Shown: positions 28,172 through 36,078, counted from the stretch's first letter. The stretch is 39,702 nucleotides of DNA from an uncultured Eubacterium sp. (GCA_910583555.1 CAJTXO010000027.1:1-39702), one strand, 5' to 3'. Made by a program: numbers and translations. Notes: a model not told the origin generated them from the letters alone.

Positions 28172-28219
28172 CCTTCATGTAGGTCGGTCTTTCTATAAGA
28201 TCAGAAAGGAGAGGATGAT

Positions 28220-29452
28220 ATGTTTGTACTGTATAACGATCGCACCAGATTTCCGGTGAAGATCTGGCTGGAAGATGAAAGTAAACTGGAGGATACATGT
28301 CTGGAACAGGCCTATCACCTGTCCCAGCTCCCATTTTTACATAAATGGGTCTGCCTGATGCCGGATACCCATACGGGAAAAGGAATGCCGATCGGCGGCG
28401 TGATCGCCACCAAAGACGTGATCATCCCGAACGCCGTAGGCGTGGACATCGGATGCGGCATGGATTTCATCCCCACAAATGTCCGCGTCGAAGATATCAA
28501 AGACGTTCAGACCGGAAACGGTACGATGATCCAGACGATGATCGGCAATATCATGCGGGCGATCCCGCTCAATATGGAGCGCTACAAAGTGCCGCAGCCG
28601 TCTGACGTACTCGACGGCGCCAAACAGGAAATGGAAAAATATACCGATGATCCGGAACTCATTCCACTGATCGACGACGGCTATTTTCAGGTGGGAAGCC
28701 TCGGGGGCGGCAACCATTTTATCGAACTGCAGGAGGATCAGGACGGATACCTCTGCCTGATGATCCATTCGGGCAGCCGCCATTTGGGAAAAGAGATCTG
28801 CGACCATTTCCATCAAAAGGCAAGGGAGCTGAACCAGATGTGGTACAGCGAGGTCAAAGAGGAACACCGTCTGGCGTTCCTGCCTGTCCGCTCCGACGAG
28901 GGACAGCGCTACATCCACTGGATGAACCTGGCGATGGATTACGCCTTTGAAAACCGCGCCCGTATGCTGGATAAAACATGTTCCATCATCGAGGAGATCG
29001 TGCTGAAACACACCGGCCACCGGCCGGAATTCGGGGACGAGATCAACTGCCACCACAATTACGCGGCGCTGGAAAACCACTACGACGCCAACGTCTGGGT
29101 ACACCGCAAGGGCGCGACCCGCGTGCGCGAGGGCGAACTGGCCGTCATACCGGGCGCGATGGGCTCGTACAGCTATGTCGTGCAGGGAAAGGGCCACAAA
29201 GAATCGTTCTGTACGTCCTCTCACGGCGCGGGCCGGAGTTATTCCCGCACCGGCGCGAAACAGGCATTTTCCGTCGAGCAGGTGATCGTGGACCTGAAAG
29301 AACAGGGCGTCATCCTCGGCAAGCGGAAGAAAAACGACGTCGCCGAGGAATGCCGCTTTGCCTACAAAGATATCGATGAAGTCATGGAACAACAGAAGGA
29401 TATGGTCACACCAATCCGCAAATTAAAAACCGTTGGTGTCGTAAAAGGTTAG
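28220..29452 (+). CDS. rtcB: RNA-splicing ligase RtcB, slipin/WYL-associated type
   Basis: A 410-residue RtcB ligase with NAVGVDIGCGMDF (Cys79), GSLGGGNHFIELQ, HSGSRHLGKE, EINCHHNYAALEN and the guanylation-site region SSHGAGRSYSR, all intact. It has extra internal segments relative to the PrfH-linked RtcB at 15121-16257 and is only distantly similar to it. GAAAGGAGAGG lies just before the ATG. Divergent WYL regulators sit upstream, and a tRNA-like region and a slipin gene lie downstream on the same strand. RtcB with slipin is a known recurring partnership in bacterial RNA-repair operons. The reaction is GTP-dependent joining of 3'-phosphate or cyclic-phosphate ends to 5'-OH ends, as left by tRNA- or rRNA-cutting toxins. 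Confidence 0.94.
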   Translation: MFVLYNDRTRFPVKIWLEDESKLEDTCLEQAYHLSQLPFLHKWVCLMPDTHTGKGMPIGGVIATKDVIIPNAVGVDIGCGMDFIPTNVRVEDIKDVQTGNGTMIQTMIGNIMRAIPLNMERYKVPQPSDVLDGAKQEMEKYTDDPELIPLIDDGYFQVGSLGGGNHFIELQEDQDGYLCLMIHSGSRHLGKEICDHFHQKARELNQMWYSEVKEEHRLAFLPVRSDEGQRYIHWMNLAMDYAFENRARMLDKTCSIIEEIVLKHTGHRPEFGDEINCHHNYAALENHYDANVWVHRKGATRVREGELAVIPGAMGSYSYVVQGKGHKESFCTSSHGAGRSYSRTGAKQAFSVEQVIVDLKEQGVILGKRKKNDVAEECRFAYKDIDEVMEQQKDMVTPIRKLKTVGVVKG

Positions 29453-29514
29453 CGTATCACGCATACGGTATCCACGCGCCAGCGGCCTGAAATGAGAAAA
29501 TAATTTATTGTGTC

Positions 29515-29551
29515 AGGGCATCGGAAGCCACTTCCTGCCCGGCGGTGCCGG
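29515..29551 (+). other. Strong stem-loops downstream of rtcB
   Basis: GGGCA (29516-29520) plus GGAAG (29523-29527) pair with CTTCC (29531-29535) plus TGCCC (29536-29540), leaving a 2-nt bulge and a 3-nt loop. CCGGC/GCCGG (29539-29551) gives an alternative stem sharing two bases. No T-tract follows, so this is not a normal terminator. It may be part of a structured RNA leading into the tRNA-like sequence. Confidence 0.4.
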
Positions 29552-29597
29552 CAGCTTACTGTCCGGTATATCATAGATTGTTTTACCAGGGAGACTG

Positions 29598-29721
29598 TCC
29601 TTAGGAAACTATCCTTAGGAGAGTATCCTTAGGCGGCAGCCCTTCCACCCGGCTTCAAGAGGTAACTCCTTTTGCAGCCTCACATTTGTGTTTTTGGGGG
29701 TTCGAATCCCTCCCGTAAGGA
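29598..29721 (+). ncRNA. tRNA-like element 1 (T-arm and triple TCCTTAGG repeat)
   Basis: A clear tRNA T-arm, GGGGG-TTCGAAT-CCCTC (29696-29712), is followed by CCGTAAGGA. Upstream, TCCTTAGG occurs three times (starting at 29598, 29612 and 29626). Each TCCTTA can pair with the TAAGGA at 29716-29721 as an acceptor-like stem. A GGTA-containing D-loop-like stretch lies near 29661. No standard anticodon arm or CCA end could be placed, so this is not called as a functional tRNA. It is either a tRNA relic or part of a tRNA-mimicking RNA between rtcB and the slipin gene. Confidence 0.4.
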
Positions 29722-29722
29722 C

Positions 29723-29798
29723 GGATACTCAATTGGTAGAGTGCACAAGAAATTCGGCAGGACTTGTAAAGTCTGCGGTTCGACTCCGCACAGATCCA
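29723..29798 (+). ncRNA. tRNA-like element 2 (D-arm, distorted middle, perfect T-arm)
   Basis: GGAT (29723-29726) pairs with ATCC (29794-29797). A D-arm ACTC-AATTGGTA-GAGT (29727-29742) and a T-arm TGCGG-TTCGACT-CCGCA (29774-29790) are perfect. Between them are 31 nt that can form either an anticodon-like arm, CAG(g)AC-TTGTAAA-GTCTG, which would read GTA, or an ACAAG/CTTGT stem. Neither fits a normal tRNA, the spacing between the D and T arms is about 8 nt too long, and positions 8-9 are missing. Acceptor, D-arm and T-arm without a proper anticodon arm recall the tRNA-mimicking module of bacterial Y RNAs. It could equally be a decayed tRNA gene. Confidence 0.45.
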
Positions 29799-30077
29799 TA
29801 CCTTTATCCCGACTTCCGGCGGCCTGTCATTGTCTCCCGAGGAATTTCTTATTCCCGGAAAACGTGCGGGTGTGCCAGTCCGGCTGCTGCCTGGATGCAG
29901 GGGATACCGCAGGGAGAAAAGGGGGAACAGCAGGTGGGACAAGAAAAGGCGTCCATCCTGTCCTTCCCTCCGGACATCTGCTCAACCGGCATTCCGCATC
30001 CGGCCGGACGAAGAAGGGATACGGGTATGGAAAAAAAAATTGTCTTTAAAGCTTATTATGCGAGGAGGAATGTTAAG

Positions 30078-31187
30078 ATGAGATATATCATAAAAGAAAA
30101 TCAGGCCGCTTTTGTTTTGAAACACGGAATCTTTCAGAAAATGCTCCTGACCGGGAAGTACTATCTTCCCTTAATGGCCGGCTACCAGATCGTGACGGAA
30201 ACGATGAACGGCGTTCTTGATTACAAAGGCGTCCCCTATCAGATCCTGGCAAAAGACCCCGCGTTTTCGGATTCCACCGTACATATCGAGATACCGGACG
30301 GCTCGGTCGGTCTCATCTATATCAACGGGAAACTGACCGCTTACGCGACACGAAAAGAGTATACATTCTGGAACGTATTCGACAAATACGAGATCAAGAT
30401 CATCTCCATGACAGAAACCGAGATCGGGGAAGACGTCACAAAACAGATGCTCTCTCTCATTCCGGCGAACCTGCACACCGACGTCCAGATCAGTGAGGGG
30501 GAAACCGGCCTGCTTTACTACGACAATGTATTAAAACGGCAGCTATCCAAAGGCTCCTATCATTTCTGGAATTACAACCACAAAGTCACCTGCCGCATTA
30601 TTGATATGAGGCAGAAGCAGCTCGACATCACCGGGCAGGAAATCCTCACCAGGGATAAGATTGGCATCCGCATGAATGTCACCTGTCTCTATAAGATCCG
30701 GGATGCCGTGGAGTTCGTGGAAACGATCTCCGATCTGAACGGGCAGCTCTACTCTGCCGTGCAGCTTGCCATCCGGGAAATCGTGGGAAATATTAAGCTC
30801 GATGAGATTCTGGAGGCAAAAGAGCGCATTTCCGGCGAGATCTACGCGGTGCTGAAAGAGCGGGAAGAAATGTTCTGCGTGAACTTCCTGACTGCCGGCA
30901 TCAAGGACATCATACTGCCCGGTGAGATCCGTGACATTATGAATTCCGTTCTCGTCGCCGAAAAGCAGGCGCAGGCAAATGTCATTTCCCGGCGGGAAGA
31001 GGTGGCTTCCACCCGCTCCCTGCTCAACACGGCCAGGCTCATGGACGAGAATAAGACTCTCTACAAGCTGAAAGAGCTGGAGTATCTGGAGAAGATCTGC
31101 GAAAAAGTCGGCGAGGTATCCATCAACGGCAACGCGGGGATCGTGGAACAGCTGGGGCTTTTGACTGGCTCGGCAAGGATGGGGTGA
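30078..31187 (+). CDS. Slipin / band-7 (SPFH) family protein
   Basis: About 369 residues. The start MRYIIKENQAAFVLKHGIFQ and the repeated GETGLLYYDNVLKRQLSKGSYHFW block are typical of the slipin branch found beside rtcB. The SPFH domain spans about 140-300 (RDKIGIRMNVTCLYKIRDAVEFVE, KDIILPGEIRDIMNSVLVAEKQAQA), followed by a helical C-terminal end. The frame is open from 29688, through the tRNA-like region, but AGGAGG 9 nt before the ATG at 30078 decides the start. There is no N-terminal membrane anchor. Slipins form oligomeric rings. Their role with RtcB is unknown, but the pairing is a recurrent observation of comparative genomics. The 3' end overlaps the convergent deacetylase gene by 65 nt. 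Confidence 0.88.
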   Translation: MRYIIKENQAAFVLKHGIFQKMLLTGKYYLPLMAGYQIVTETMNGVLDYKGVPYQILAKDPAFSDSTVHIEIPDGSVGLIYINGKLTAYATRKEYTFWNVFDKYEIKIISMTETEIGEDVTKQMLSLIPANLHTDVQISEGETGLLYYDNVLKRQLSKGSYHFWNYNHKVTCRIIDMRQKQLDITGQEILTRDKIGIRMNVTCLYKIRDAVEFVETISDLNGQLYSAVQLAIREIVGNIKLDEILEAKERISGEIYAVLKEREEMFCVNFLTAGIKDIILPGEIRDIMNSVLVAEKQAQANVISRREEVASTRSLLNTARLMDENKTLYKLKELEYLEKICEKVGEVSINGNAGIVEQLGLLTGSARMG

Positions 31188-32064
31188 GCGGCTCCCCATC
31201 CTCTTCCTTTTTGATTTTGACGCACTCATCCAGCTGGCCGAATCGGTATCCCTTTTCCTTCATGGAAGCGATCACCGAATCCAGCGCTTCCGTATTGGAT
31301 TTCGAACAGGCGTGGACGAGCGGGATCATGCCGTTGTGGTGATAGGTTTCAAACTTCTTTTTCACATAATCCGCCCCCGGCTGGTCATTTTCTTCGTAAT
31401 CATAGTACGCGAGGCTCCAAAATACCGTTGCGTAGCCGAGACTCTGCGCTACTTTTACACTCCGTATGCTGAAATTCCCTTCGGGCGGACGGAGAAACGG
31501 ATCCATGTCGTATCCGGTCAGCTGCTTCATCGTATCCTCGCATTCCTTTATCTCCTTGCGGATCTTTTTTACGCCTAACCCCGCCATCCGCGGGTGCGTG
31601 CTCGTGTGGTTTCCCACCAGATGTCCCTGTTTTTTCATCTTTTTTACAATGTCGGGATTTTCTTTGATATAGGGGGTTGTTACAAAAAACATGGCTTTTA
31701 TGTTGTTCTTTTTCAGCGTTTTCAGGATCTTTTTCGTATAGCCGGCCTCGTATCCACAGTCAAATGTCAGGTAGATGACCGGATCCTTTTTCGAGCGCTT
31801 CCCCACATACCAGGCGTTGTCCTTCCGCAGCTTCCAGCCAGCCGGGCCGGAGCCGCCGGGTTTTTTATGTTCTTTGTTTAGGCGAAGGCCCCAGTTGTAG
31901 GAAGTGGTGGGATAATCGCGCAGTTTCTTTTTCTTCTTTGCCAAGGCGGGGTGTGGGTGCGGGAGCAGCAGGGAGGCGGCGAGGAGAAGGCAGAGGCATA
32001 GGGTGGTTTGTTTGATTCGTTTTTGATTTTGTTTTTGTATATGTTTATGTGCATGTGTGTTCAT
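31123..32064 (-). CDS. Polysaccharide deacetylase, PdaA-like
   Basis: About 313 residues: a signal peptide with a leucine-rich core ending near HPALA (around residue 42), a basic stretch, then a NodB-homology deacetylase domain (about 85-290). Motifs are YLTFDCGYEAGY (the usual second catalytic-motif Asp is Cys, as often varied in PdaA-type proteins), GNHTSTHPRM (zinc histidines), FLRPPEGNFS and IPLVHACSKSN. PdaA removes acetyl from muramic acid on the way to delta-lactam in spore cortex. The protein is exported and acts on the cell wall, so a sporulation or cell-wall role is likely. The start at 32064 has AAGGGG 9 nt upstream. An earlier in-frame ATG at 32073 has no spacing. Confidence 0.88.
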   Translation of the reverse strand: MNTHAHKHIQKQNQKRIKQTTLCLCLLLAASLLLPHPHPALAKKKKKLRDYPTTSYNWGLRLNKEHKKPGGSGPAGWKLRKDNAWYVGKRSKKDPVIYLTFDCGYEAGYTKKILKTLKKNNIKAMFFVTTPYIKENPDIVKKMKKQGHLVGNHTSTHPRMAGLGVKKIRKEIKECEDTMKQLTGYDMDPFLRPPEGNFSIRSVKVAQSLGYATVFWSLAYYDYEENDQPGADYVKKKFETYHHNGMIPLVHACSKSNTEALDSVIASMKEKGYRFGQLDECVKIKKEEDGEPLTPSLPSQSKAPAVPRSPRCR

Positions 32065-32194
32065 TGAGATCATCCCCTTGTGGTTTGTTGAAAATTTTGG
32101 ATTTGTTTGTTGATCTGTTTATGCTGGGTTTATATAGATATTTTAGCACAATAGGGGGATTTTCTCAAATGACATTTTTCGGGAAAGCGGGTGT

Positions 32195-32366
32195 TAAATT
32201 TATGAATCCGCATTTCATCCGTATTTCCATATTGGGATATTTTATTTGACCAACTTTGTTGTTTTTCTAAGAAATCAATTTCTTCTGCCAGGATATCCTG
32301 TTTTCTCCACGCTAATATCTCATCAATTTCCTGAAGAACCCTTATGTCTGCCTTCCCCTAATCCTA
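32195..32366 (-). pseudogene. Fragment of an immunity gene like 34518-34955
   Basis: Translated on minus this stretch reads ADIRVLQEIDEILAWRKQ then SWSNKISQYGNTDE. It matches residues 18-62 or so of the 145-residue protein at 34518-34955 (ADISNHLEIDEISTWRKQ, SWSNERSQYGNEDG) and then loses similarity. The N-terminus is out of frame. Nothing else is visible in 32074-32366 except the deacetylase leader. Confidence 0.65.
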
Positions 32367-32852
32367 TCAATTGCCATAATTACAGCAATCAGGAATATCT
32401 ACCACTGTATAATTATCCACGATTCCCTCTAATGCCCCTGCAAACGTAGTAGGTATCAAAACAATAGCATTAACGTCCATTAAATGCTGAAGGCATATTC
32501 TAAAACATGTTAAACTTTGCAGAAATATTCTGTTAACCCACGGAAAACAATATATTTGCTTTTCAAAAGCATATCCAACTGCCATAAAAATTCTCCATCG
32601 TTCCCCACCGCACTTCTGTATCGGACGCTCAAATCGGCTTTCCGACAGTTTAAACATTTCTCTGATTTCTTCTACACTTTTTCCATAAGCTAAACCTTTA
32701 CTGACTGCATAATCAATTTGTTTATGTATTGTCTGCTTTTCCCCAAAACATTGCCCCTTGATTTTTGTCTTGTCTCCAACATAACATGATATTTCTTGCA
32801 ATTCCAGCCAATCAATTCATTATATCGACTAATTCTAATTTTTTAACTTCCA
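32367..32852 (-). pseudogene. Diverged, frameshifted copy of the ABC-like immunity family
   Basis: The 144-residue ORF ending at 32367 aligns with the C-terminal half of the proteins at 33521-34264 and 37561-38301 (CGGERWRIFMAVGYAFEKQI against YSGEIWRLSAAIGYALGKKI). A good start, ATG at 32852 with GAGAGGA upstream, opens MEVKKLELVDIMN and stops at once. A one-base shift near 32815 would join it to IDWLELQEISCYVG. The P-loop-like segment of the full-length relatives is absent. It is more diverged than the other copies, so it may be an older family member. Confidence 0.6.
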
Positions 32853-32890
32853 TATTCTATCACTTCCTCTCAATTTAAGATTAATGACTG

Positions 32891-33407
32891 TCAGTCGTCC
32901 ACCGCCCACTGATACCAAATATTCCCTTCCTTATACGAACTCACTATTTCATGAAACCGGCTTAAATCCCTGAACCTTGGATTGTTAAGTTCTATGATCT
33001 CATCTGCAAGACTCTCCAGTATCTCCCGATTACTTGACGGCAGAAGAAGAATGCAGCCTTCTCGGCGCAGTTTTTCGACGTAAATGTAAAAGGCCGTACT
33101 CCTGACTATATCTATTACCCTCGCTGTATCTAGAGATGGGAAACAAAAAATCTTTTTCCCTAACGCATAACCAATTGCTGCGGACAATCTCCATATCTCC
33201 CAACTGTAGTACTGTACTTTCACATCCAATCGCTCTTCTGTGAGATGAAACTTGTCAACAATATCCTGAACGGAAAAACCACTCTTACTCTTTTTTAATG
33301 CAAACGCTATCTCTTTCCGGGCAGACTTGTCCATACCGGGAATCCCTTCCCCAAGATACTATCCCTCTTCTATAAATTGCCCCTTTTTGTACTCTTTTCC
33401 AAAAACA
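32891..33407 (-). pseudogene. 5'-truncated copy of the ABC-like immunity gene with a stop codon
   Basis: The open part (32891-33334, 147 residues) is nearly the same as the C-terminal 60% of the protein at 37561-38301. Upstream, the reading frame continues as VFGKEYKKGQFIEEG, then TAG in place of the Trp codon, then YLGEGIPGMDK. At about 33408 the gene is cut and joined to an Rhs repeat segment. A premature stop plus loss of the first 80 or so residues mark it as a broken gene. Confidence 0.8.
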
Positions 33408-33517
33408 GTTTTCGTAGCGTTATTCTGCCATCTCCCGTACCGGTCATAGGTAAACCAAATAGTTCTTTCCCCGAATGAAACTTCTGTCACCCTGCCGTAA
33501 CTGTCATGGGCAGATGT
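33408..33517 (-). pseudogene. Displaced Rhs repeat fragment
   Basis: About 110 nt encode YD-repeat residues like AHDSYGRVTEVSFGER and following. They match the segment at 37445-37557. It lies exactly between the stop of one ABC-like immunity gene (33521) and the broken 5' end of the next, so it is an exchange junction rather than a gene. Confidence 0.75.
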
Positions 33518-33520
33518 CCG

Positions 33521-34264
33521 TCAGTCGTCGACTGCCCACTGATACCGAAGATTCCCTTCCTTATACAAATTCACTATTTCATAAAAAGGGCTTAAATCCC
33601 TGAATCGTGGATTGTTGAGTTCTATGATCTCATCTGCAAGACTTTCCAGTATCTCCCGATTACTTGACGGCAAAATCAGAATACAGCCCTCTCGGCGCAG
33701 TTTTTCAAAATAAATGAAAAAAGCGGCACTCCTGACAAGTTCTACTAACATAAGCGTATCCAGAGAGGGAAAACAAAATATCTTTTTGCCTAACGCATAA
33801 CCGATTGCCGCGGACAGTCTCCATATCTCACCACTGTAATATCGTACTTTCACATCCAGCCTGTCCTCCGTAAGGTGAAACTTGTCAACAATGTCCTGCA
33901 CAGAAAGACTGCTCTTACTCATTTTCAGTGCAGCTGCTATCTCTCTCCGAGCTGTCTTGTCCATACCGGGAATTCCCTCCCCCAAACACCAGCCCTCTTC
34001 CACGGTCTCCCCCTTTCCGTATTCCTTGCCAAAAACATTCACCTTTTCATCTTCCAGTTTAGCCCTTCCAGACAACAGCCAGGAAATTCCTCCACCCCCT
34101 TCCCCGTGCTCACCCAAAAATCCATACATTTTACCTTTTTCCAAAAGAAATGATTCTTCATACAAATGTTCAGTGTATCTACTATATCCATGTCTTCGAG
34201 ACTCAGGGAAAATGCTTCTCTCCTTGAAAATCTCTACTTGTACTGTATTCCTTTCTAATTCCAT
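33521..34264 (-). CDS. ABC-ATPase-like probable immunity protein, copy B
   Basis: This 247-residue protein shares about its whole length with copy A (37561-38301). It has the skeleton of an ABC ATPase with its catalytic residues gone. GKMYGFLGEHGEGGGGISWL sits where Walker A should be but has no Lys-Ser/Thr, VRYYSGEIWRLSAAIGYALG resembles the signature motif, and KIFCFPSLDT replaces Walker B without the Asp-Glu. ATP hydrolysis is therefore unlikely. A fragment of an ART-like toxin C-terminus ends 18 nt before it, the same arrangement as for copy A, so immunity to that toxin type is inferred. AAGGAG lies upstream of the ATG at 34264. I know of no experimental study of this family. Confidence 0.72.
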   Translation of the reverse strand: MELERNTVQVEIFKERSIFPESRRHGYSRYTEHLYEESFLLEKGKMYGFLGEHGEGGGGISWLLSGRAKLEDEKVNVFGKEYGKGETVEEGWCLGEGIPGMDKTARREIAAALKMSKSSLSVQDIVDKFHLTEDRLDVKVRYYSGEIWRLSAAIGYALGKKIFCFPSLDTLMLVELVRSAAFFIYFEKLRREGCILILPSSNREILESLADEIIELNNPRFRDLSPFYEIVNLYKEGNLRYQWAVDD

Positions 34265-34282
34265 ATTTACACTACTCCTTAT

Positions 34283-34352
34283 CTAAAGTCGACTTCTTCT
34301 ATATTTTCTATCGTCACCCCTGTCAGCAGGGATCTCATCGCATGCGGCTTCA
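34283..34352 (-). pseudogene. Tail fragment of the ART-like toxin
   Basis: On minus the last codons read ALKPHAMRSLLTGVTIENIE and then EVDFR plus stop. They match the toxin tail ALRAYARRSLLKNVSIENIE at 38317-38507. The rest of the toxin is missing. The fragment is joined at about 34355 to a piece of an immunity gene. Confidence 0.72.
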
Positions 34353-34355
34353 ATG

Positions 34356-34527
34356 CTCACTATTTCATGAAATTGGCTTAAATCCCTGAATCTCGGATTG
34401 TTAAGTTCTATGATCTCATCTGCAAGACTCTCCAGTATCTCCCGATTACTTGACGGCAAAAGCAGAATGCAGCCTTCTCGGCGCAGTTTTACTACGTAAA
34501 TGTAAAAGGCTGTATTCCTAACTATCT
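34356..34527 (-). pseudogene. Internal fragment of the ABC-like immunity gene
   Basis: About 170 nt closely match copy A (37610-37783): the region encoding YIYVEKLRREGCILLLPSSN to RFRDLSQFHEIV, without the start, P-loop-like part or last dozen residues. One edge abuts the toxin tail and the other overlaps the end of the 145-residue gene. It looks like the scar of an exchange between cassettes. Confidence 0.72.
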
Positions 34528-34955
34528 AATTCCTGTAAAAACTTTATTGGGTCCTTACAAAATCTGGTAGCCCTTGACTTCTTTATTATTTCAATTATTT
34601 CGCTCATATTGGGACTATATATCTCACCTTCATAAAATATGAGACCATCGATCTCTTCCACAAAGTTCAATATCTTCTTTAGCATCTCCTTCGTCAACGA
34701 CCTCATGTCCAATCTGCAATAAATCTCCATCAGCACTTCATTATCATAAATAAATTCTATACAGGTTCCATCCTCATTTCCATACTGAGACCTTTCGTTA
34801 GACCAGCTTTTACGTTTATCCAAAAAATCAATTGTCTCTGTAGATGTACCCTGTTTTCTCCACGTTGATATTTCATCAATTTCTAGATGATTACTTATGT
34901 CTGCCTTCTCCTTTGGTATAACGTAACAGCTAAATTGCCATATTGCCATAATCAC
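34518..34955 (-). CDS. Probable immunity protein for the ParB-like toxin
   Basis: This 145-residue acidic protein has no family I can name (segments MAIWQFSCYVIPKEKADISN and KKILNFVEEIDGLIFYEGEI). Such small acidic proteins next to toxin tips usually act as immunity proteins, and it follows the ParB-like Rhs tip (35272-35801) on the same strand. The start is GTG at 34955, 7 nt after AAAGGA, or ATG at 34949. A partial relative lies at 32195-32366, showing that the family has been copied in this locus. The last 10 nt of the gene overlap foreign immunity-gene DNA, so the C-terminus may be altered. Confidence 0.6.
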   Translation of the reverse strand: MIMAIWQFSCYVIPKEKADISNHLEIDEISTWRKQGTSTETIDFLDKRKSWSNERSQYGNEDGTCIEFIYDNEVLMEIYCRLDMRSLTKEMLKKILNFVEEIDGLIFYEGEIYSPNMSEIIEIIKKSRATRFCKDPIKFLQELDS

Positions 34956-34966
34956 TCACATTCCTT

Positions 34967-35086
34967 TCACACCACGCAGGTTGATCTAGCCAAAAATAAA
35001 TCGTGTATCTCAGCTACTATATTTATCTCAAATAATGATATACCGTTTATATAATCTCTGATCTGAGAATTAATACTTTTATCCAT
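34967..35086 (-). CDS. Small ORF, 39 residues, upstream of the 145-residue gene
   Basis: An ATG at 35086 opens a frame beginning MDKSINSQIRDYINGISLF, with a high share of Ile, Glu and Asp, ending TGA at 34967. It stops about 12 nt before the next gene start and overlaps that gene's ribosome binding site region. Its own ribosome binding site is weak. It could be a small immunity-like gene, the 5' remnant of one, or chance in AT-rich DNA. The rest of 34956-35271 shows no other gene. Confidence 0.3.
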   Translation of the reverse strand: MDKSINSQIRDYINGISLFEINIVAEIHDLFLARSTCVV

Positions 35087-35271
35087 CAGTCACTGTATAT
35101 CCTAGATCAGAACGTCTATATACCTTTTCCCATAGCCAGATCTAATCTAAATATACTGCCAAATGAAAACTATCGTAATTTTAAAAACATAATCCCACCA
35201 CTATCCGCGCATAATCTCTTTTCTTAAAATCTGTACTTTATACACAGTCTCACAACTTAATCCCAGTTAAA

Positions 35272-36078
35272 TTAATCTTCTACAGTTTTATATTGTCCAT
35301 AAGGTAACTGAACTTCTTCTACCGGAACTTCTTTTATTCCTAATTTCTTGCTACAATGACCCGATGATGACCGTCAACAATATATTTATGCCCGTCATGT
35401 TCAACATATTTTATTGTTTCTTTGATGCCACCATCATTGTAAATTTCCTTTACAAAATCGCTCATTTTATTCCTGCCTTTTATCTGAGGATGTGTCCTAA
35501 CGAATTCATAAGGACTTGCTGTATTTGTCTCACCATTCTTCCATCCGGCAAACCTGGCGATTCCCTTCTCGCCCACATAATCAATCTGATAGTTGACATT
35601 ATACCACTTGCACACCCCGATGATCCCGGCTACCGCAAATGCCCCATATACCAGTGCATTCATGTAGTCCCCATCCATCACGCTCCTGATGGCGATTACG
35701 ATGGACACGATGGAATCTGCGGCAACTACTGACATAAACACATCTGCCATGCTCGTTACCGTAATGGCGGCAACCGCACAGAACAGCATGGCCATCCCCA
35801 CCCCCTCAATTCCCGGTTCCTGCCGGGACCCCGAGATACAGAAGGGCGGTCTGGTTCTGCACCACGCACGTTACCAAAAGTGAGATGTTACACTCCGGCA
35901 GGCTGAACATCCCGCTCGAGTCCGTATATTTTACCGGGTTCCCGTTCGCGTACAGGTACTAATGGAGCGTCACCGGCTCGTACATGTCACCCTCGTACGT
36001 GTCATGCTCATTAACGTCCCTGTTTCCGGGTCCATGTACCTCGCTCGCAGGTAGTACAGTCCCAGTACCCCTTCTTAA
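35272..36078 (-). pseudogene. Decayed Rhs copy with a ParB-like toxin tip
   Basis: Positions 35802-36078 are a frameshifted copy of the Rhs core at 39000-39250 (GLYYLRARYMDPETG to the SGMFSLPECNISL region). From 35801 an ORF runs through a hydrophobic pre-toxin stretch (MGMAMLFCAVAAITVTSMAD) to a ParB/Srx-like tip: KMSDFVKEIYNDGGIK, then YIVDGHHRVIVAR. The open frame stops at 35340. Restoring one A in the run after GCAAGA would continue it as KLGIKEVPVEEVQLPYGQYK to a stop at 35272. DGHHR is the nucleotide-binding motif of ParB-like domains used as nuclease tips in polymorphic toxins. It has no start of its own and is a displaced, probably inactive cassette. Confidence 0.72.

Noticed and set aside
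28337..29392. 351-codon ORF antisense to the second rtcB
   Set aside because: It mirrors the high-GC coding frame of rtcB, has no ribosome binding site and no recognisable family. The plus-strand RtcB is certain.
29696..29798. Functional tRNA-Tyr or tRNA-Thr gene
   Set aside because: The D and T arms are fine, but the acceptor stem is short, the anticodon arm has a bulge and overlaps the T-stem, the spacing is too long and no CCA is encoded.
29688..30077. N-terminal extension of the slipin ORF through the tRNA-like region
   Set aside because: The extension has no slipin similarity and runs through structured tRNA-like DNA. An AGGAGG site fixes the start at 30078.
33521..34264. Ordinary ABC transporter ATPase
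   Set aside because: The Walker A lysine and the Walker B acidic residues are missing, no permease is nearby, and the gene is repeated among Rhs toxin fragments.
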